Source: Candidatus Heimdallarchaeota archaeon
GTDB taxonomy: Archaea > Asgardarchaeota > Heimdallarchaeia > Heimdallarchaeales > Heimdallarchaeaceae
NCBI GenBank assembly: GCA_016839985.1
Contig: JAEOTG010000109.1
Span: 1 to 9,240, forward strand
Length of the DNA stretch: 9,240 nucleotides
Direction: 5' to 3'
Part shown: in pieces, positions 6,205-9,240 of the stretch
How the letters are laid out: every line of letters begins with the position of its first letter
Numbering within the stretch: the first letter of the stretch is position 1
Notes under the pieces: model-generated
Database searches by the model: none
What the model saw: only the letters and a program-made list of their open reading frames with translations
Told to the model about the DNA's origin: nothing
Made by a program: the position numbers and the translations under genes

Positions 6205-7662
6205 GTGATTGAATTGAATAATGAAGACCCACATCTCATGTTATGTGTTCAACAACTTCAAGAGATGGGAATCAATTATGAAGTTCATTCAATCCAAGAA
6301 GAGATGTTAAAGAAAATAGATTCAAAAGTTTTGGAAAAGATAACTAAAATTAATGATATTGCCTTAACGAAAGAATTCTCAATTGCCATTGTTGGAGGTT
6401 TTGTAAGAGACTTGCTTTTAGGAAATCCTAGCCAAGATGTCGATTTCATTATATTCAAAGGAAAAATAGATACTTTTACAGAGCTTATTGCTCAGGAAAT
6501 GGGAGGAAAAATTGGGAAGATGAATAATCAAACTTTAACTACACAAATAAGATTCCCAGATGATGTGGTTTTTGAATTTAATACAACAAGAAAAGAAGTT
6601 TATGAGTTTCCCTCTCGGGTACCAGAAGTAGAATTGGGAACTATAGTTGATGATTTGTACAGAAGAGATTTTACAATAAATGCCTTCATTATGTTCAAAG
6701 ACAAATATATTGACATTTTTGATGGTACTAAAGATCTTCAAAATAAAATAATAAAGACTACAAAAATTCCAGCAAGTGTTTTTCGAGAGGATTATTTACG
6801 TATGTTTAGAGCTATAAGGTTCGCTAGTAAACTTAACTTTGACATAGATGAAGAAGTAAAAGATGGAATTATAGATAATGTTACAAATATCTTACGAGTA
6901 CCAAAAGAGAGAATACTAAATGAACTAAAAATATCTCTTGTTTCTAGTCCCGCAAAAACATTTAAGCTAATGACTGAATTAAATATATTACCAACTCTCT
7001 TTCCTGAAGTTCCTAACATTCCTTTGAACCAAGAAATCTATAAACCACAAACCACTTGGGAAAAGATTGAACTAAAATTAAAAAATCTTCACGAAAATGA
7101 TGTCAAGAATAGTTCTGCATTAATTGCAGCTATAATCATGGAATTGCAAGTAAGTGATGCATTATTATTTGAAAAGAGGAGAATTGAACTGATAAAAATA
7201 CAAGAAATTAAAGTTTTATTAAAAAAATTTAAGTTTTCTAATAAAGAAACAGAGGAGATTATTCTTTACACTAAATATAGAGATTCACTCTGTAGATTAT
7301 CAGAATTTCAAGCACCTGTACTAGAGTTACGGTTATTTCTACAGAAGATAGAGTACACATTAGATAATATGATTAAGTTATGTTCAGCTGAAAACAAAAC
7401 AAGAAAAAAAACAACTGATTTATCTACTGTAATTAAGAAATTAAGAGAACTCTCAAAAGAGACTGAATTAATTCATGTAATCCCCAAACTAGATGGTCAT
7501 GAAATTAATAGAATTTTTGGTTTCAAAGGTCGAGAAATAGGTGAAATAAAACAAATGCTTTCTATAGCAATAATGAATGAAGAAATACAAAACACTAAGG
7601 AAGAGAGTATTAAATATATCAGTGAGAAACTGCTCAAACAAAAGAATGGATTATTGCTCTAA
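6205..7662 (+). CDS. cca: Class II (bacterial-type) CCA-adding tRNA nucleotidyltransferase
   Basis: This 485-residue enzyme adds or repairs the 3' CCA end of tRNA from CTP and ATP, without a nucleic-acid template. The class II head and neck motifs are present in order. They are motif A GGFVRDLLLG (64-73) with catalytic D78 and D80 in QDVDF; the FEFNTTRKEVY segment (123-133); motif B RRDFTINAF (153-161), which normally selects ribose; motif D REDYLRMFRAIRF (194-206), whose E195-D196-xx-R199 serves as the amino-acid template for C and A; and motif E VPKERILNEL (232-241). The tail carries the usual DGHEINRIFGFKGREIGEI segment. No metal-binding HD motif is visible in the middle helical part. About 55 residues precede the head; M12 (6238) is an alternative start. 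Poly(A) polymerase is the close alternative, but motif D favours CCA addition. Archaeal CCA enzymes are normally class I, so this type is unexpected if the host is archaeal. Confidence 0.9.
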   Translation: MIELNNEDPHLMLCVQQLQEMGINYEVHSIQEEMLKKIDSKVLEKITKINDIALTKEFSIAIVGGFVRDLLLGNPSQDVDFIIFKGKIDTFTELIAQEMGGKIGKMNNQTLTTQIRFPDDVVFEFNTTRKEVYEFPSRVPEVELGTIVDDLYRRDFTINAFIMFKDKYIDIFDGTKDLQNKIIKTTKIPASVFREDYLRMFRAIRFASKLNFDIDEEVKDGIIDNVTNILRVPKERILNELKISLVSSPAKTFKLMTELNILPTLFPEVPNIPLNQEIYKPQTTWEKIELKLKNLHENDVKNSSALIAAIIMELQVSDALLFEKRRIELIKIQEIKVLLKKFKFSNKETEEIILYTKYRDSLCRLSEFQAPVLELRLFLQKIEYTLDNMIKLCSAENKTRKKTTDLSTVIKKLRELSKETELIHVIPKLDGHEINRIFGFKGREIGEIKQMLSIAIMNEEIQNTKEESIKYISEKLLKQKNGLLL

Positions 7663-7683
7663 TATAGAGATTTAAATCAAAAG

Positions 7684-7699
7684 AAATATCAAGATATTT
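7684..7699 (+). repeat. Short inverted repeat between CCA enzyme and phosphorylase-like gene
   Basis: AAATATC and GATATTT are perfect 7-base arms with a 2-base spacer, in the 60-base gap before the phosphorylase-like start. As DNA this could be an operator. As RNA the all-AT-rich stem with a tiny loop would be weak. A further palindrome, GATTTAAATC (7668-7677), could hold a TATA box. The gap is short enough for co-transcription of the two genes. Confidence 0.3.
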
Positions 7700-7722
7700 G
7701 TTTAATAATATCTGAGTTAAAA

Positions 7723-8493
7723 ATGACCTATTGTATAACTGCTAAAGATATTTATACTCAGCTTATGCAGAAATATCCTACAGAAGCTGATAACTTAAAC
7801 ACTGAAAGAATAGCACTTATTGTTTTTCCTACCACCACTATTGATTATTGGAAAAGTATTGCTTTTCTACAAGAAAGAAACTGGTTAATGGATAGATATT
7901 CAGTTTATGCTTATCCTACTGAAATCTGGACAGGGAAATTTGGAGGAATTTCCTTTACTGTAGTCCATCCTCCAATGGGAGATTCTGCTACAGGAGCAGT
8001 AATTGAACAATTAATAGCATGTGGTACTGAAATAATTCTGTTAGTTTGTGGAGCTTGGGGAATTCAAGATTATCTAGAAATTTCCGATATTTGTATTCCA
8101 ACAATCTCTAAAGCTCAAAACAAAATCTCAAAGACATATGGAGCAAATGACGAGCTCAGACTAGATAAAAATATTCAAAGAGTTCTACAAGAAAAAACAA
8201 AACAACTAGATATTGATTACTATGTTGGAAAAAATATTGCCTTTGAATCATTCTATAGAATTAAAAGAAAAGAACTAATTGATGAGAGAAATGAGGGAGA
8301 TTTAACAGCAGAGAATGGAGAATTACATACTTTATTGGCAATAACAAAGGAATTTAAAATCAAATCTGGTGCACTGTTCTATAACTATTTTATGCCGCTT
8401 AGAGATGATTTTTTGGAAGTTCCCTCTCATTTATATAAAAAGGGTGGAGAAGCTATTGGACGAATAATTCTCGAATCATTGTTAGAACTATAA
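7723..8493 (+). CDS. Divergent nucleoside phosphorylase-fold protein (PNP/UDP family)
   Basis: This 256-residue cytoplasmic protein has the size and layout of the PNP/UDP phosphorylase superfamily, which splits or salvages nucleosides. The recognisable core is HPPMGDSATGAVIEQLIACG (82-101), matching the family's GMG..sa...EL...G segment. It is followed by the strand EIILLVCGAWG (103-113) and EISDICIPT (119-127), equivalent to the iGDivi strand. AENGELHTLLAI (196-207) sits where the family has the ribose-binding VEMEtaaL motif, so E200 may be the conserved glutamate. By eye the phosphate-binding arginine of the IRVGTCG motif is leucine (L106/L107), and neither the N-terminal GDP.R loop nor the late SD aspartate motif is evident. 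It may use another substrate, hydrolyse rather than phosphorolyse, or be inactive. The ATG is preceded by no strong ribosome site. It lies 60 bases after the CCA-enzyme gene and may share its transcript. Confidence 0.8.
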   Translation: MTYCITAKDIYTQLMQKYPTEADNLNTERIALIVFPTTTIDYWKSIAFLQERNWLMDRYSVYAYPTEIWTGKFGGISFTVVHPPMGDSATGAVIEQLIACGTEIILLVCGAWGIQDYLEISDICIPTISKAQNKISKTYGANDELRLDKNIQRVLQEKTKQLDIDYYVGKNIAFESFYRIKRKELIDERNEGDLTAENGELHTLLAITKEFKIKSGALFYNYFMPLRDDFLEVPSHLYKKGGEAIGRIILESLLEL

Positions 8494-8501
8494 GCTCCAA
8501 A

Positions 8502-8522
8502 TTTCTCTTTGTTTCTTATTTT
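8502..8522 (+). terminator. T-rich putative terminator after the phosphorylase-like gene
   Basis: This pyrimidine-rich stretch (mostly T) starts nine bases after the TAA stop, without a preceding hairpin. It is consistent with archaeal T-tract termination and would separate this gene from the peptidase-like gene. Confidence 0.35.
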
Positions 8523-8533
8523 AATCATGTTGC

Positions 8534-8546
8534 TTTGTAAATAAAT
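8534..8546 (+). promoter_or_regulatory. Possible TATA-like element for the S9-like gene
   Basis: TTTGTAAATAAAT lies about 40 bases before the ATG at 8583. Usual spacing would start transcription near 8566 with a short leader. The match to a TATA box is only moderate. Confidence 0.25.
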
Positions 8547-8582
8547 GAAAAAGTTGAAAAGAACCTAACTAATCTATTCTTA

Positions 8583-9240
8583 ATGTCATTGAAAAAAGAA
8601 AGAAGTTTCGAGAATTATTTAGCAATTCAAACAACTGGTGGAGCTAGATGGCATCCAAAAGAGAAAAGAATTGTTTTCATAAATGATGCTCCAGGTAATT
8701 TTCAGGTCTTTACAACAGATATTGAGAAGAATAAGATAACTGAATCATTAGTTTTAACAAATGCTGAAAACAGAAGTACAGACCCAAGATATCTTAGTGA
8801 TGGAACAATAATCTTCCTTCGAGATGAAGGAGGAAATGAAAATTTCCAGATTTATCTTTTAAACGAAAAAGGAGAAGAAATAAAGATTTCTAATGATTTG
8901 AAAACTAAACATATTATCAATACAACTTCTGAGAACTATATTTACTTTAGAGCTAATATTGAAAATAAATCTCGTTTTGATGTTTATAGACACAAAATTC
9001 CCATTGAAAATAATAATCCTGAAAAGATATTCGAACCTGAGGAAGGAATACCTAATAATGGTTTTACCGTTGATGATGAGCGATATGTCTTTCAAATCGC
9101 ATATGGAAACATGCATAGAGATATTTTTCTTCTTGATATAAACAAAAATGAATCAATAAATCTTACAAAAACACTCTCACAAAATCAAGAATTTAGATGG
9201 AGCCCAATTAGGTGGTTGGATGATAACCATATACTTGTTG
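8583..9240 (+). CDS. S9 peptidase-like protein, N-terminal beta-propeller (partial)
   Basis: The frame is open from the ATG at 8583 to the window end, giving the first 219 residues. The sequence is a run of propeller blades of the kind found in TolB/WD40-like and S9 prolyl-oligopeptidase proteins: GGARWHPKEKRIVFINDAPGN, then TDPRYLSDGTIIFLRDEGGNENFQIYLLN, then ENYIYFRANIENKSRFDVYR, then DDERYVFQIAYGNMHRDIFLLDINK, then FRWSPIRWLDDNHILV. The blade rhythm of about 45-50 residues and the xDG.iiF.rD...n.QIY pattern fit acylaminoacyl-peptidase-like S9 enzymes, whose alpha/beta-hydrolase catalytic domain would lie beyond the window. No signal peptide is seen, so a cytoplasmic enzyme that trims peptides is likely. 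A stand-alone TolB-like propeller remains possible because the catalytic Ser, Asp and His cannot be seen here. Confidence 0.75.
   Translation, partial: MSLKKERSFENYLAIQTTGGARWHPKEKRIVFINDAPGNFQVFTTDIEKNKITESLVLTNAENRSTDPRYLSDGTIIFLRDEGGNENFQIYLLNEKGEEIKISNDLKTKHIINTTSENYIYFRANIENKSRFDVYRHKIPIENNNPEKIFEPEEGIPNNGFTVDDERYVFQIAYGNMHRDIFLLDINKNESINLTKTLSQNQEFRWSPIRWLDDNHILV

Noticed and set aside
6535..7019. Two minus-strand frames of 68 and 75 codons inside the CCA-enzyme gene
   Set aside because: They are antisense to strongly conserved class II nucleotidyltransferase motifs and have no family-like features.
8859..9141. Short open frames on both strands within the S9-like gene
   Set aside because: The frame from 8583 is open to the window end and shows clear propeller repeats; the others are overlapping shadows with unlikely composition.

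Overview
The window is AT-rich. Arginine is mostly AGA and isoleucine codons include many ATA. Genes start with ATG, GTG or TTG, TATA-like boxes sit about 25-45 bases before several starts, and genes end in T-rich runs. Together with a NosD-like beta-helix surface protein anchored by a C-terminal membrane helix, this points to an archaeon. An Asgard-type lineage is my guess; no marker here fixes it. There are eight protein genes (two cut by the window edges) and no rRNA, tRNA, CRISPR array or transposase. No gap between genes exceeds about 155 bases.

Left part (1-2642, + strand): the 3' end of an unrecognised gene; a 396-residue protein of unknown function that ends in a winged-helix-like segment; and a class I SAM-dependent methyltransferase-like protein with a helical N-terminal domain. 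Each of the last two has its own putative promoter, so they are probably separate transcripts.

Centre (2674-6087): a membrane-associated module. A flotillin-like SPFH/band 7 protein (- strand) and an NfeD-like membrane protein with an OB-fold-like tail (- strand) are an established partner pair in bacteria and archaea. Here they are separated by a + strand gene for a secreted or surface beta-helix protein. The beta-helix gene is divergent from the flotillin gene, sharing a palindromic TATA-like box, and convergent with the NfeD-like gene with only 2 bases between stop codons. The NfeD-like protein carries an extraordinary His-Asp loop: an imperfect heptad repeat (consensus G-[VI]-G-D-H-D-I) with 11 HD dipeptides between its first and second membrane helices. 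The beta-helix protein has a regular ladder of Cys and Phe every 21-25 residues. These two features and the gene arrangement are the most unusual content of the window.

Right part (6205-9240, + strand): a bacterial-type class II CCA-adding tRNA nucleotidyltransferase with intact motifs, unexpected in an archaeon, where class I enzymes are the rule; a divergent purine/uridine phosphorylase-fold protein that appears to lack the usual phosphate-binding arginine; and the 5' end of an S9-type (prolyl oligopeptidase/acylaminoacyl peptidase-like) beta-propeller protein running off the window.

I see no defence system, mobile element or complete new pathway. The best candidate for something undescribed is the flotillin / beta-helix / His-Asp NfeD cluster, possibly a membrane-microdomain and metal-linked surface module; that function is inference.
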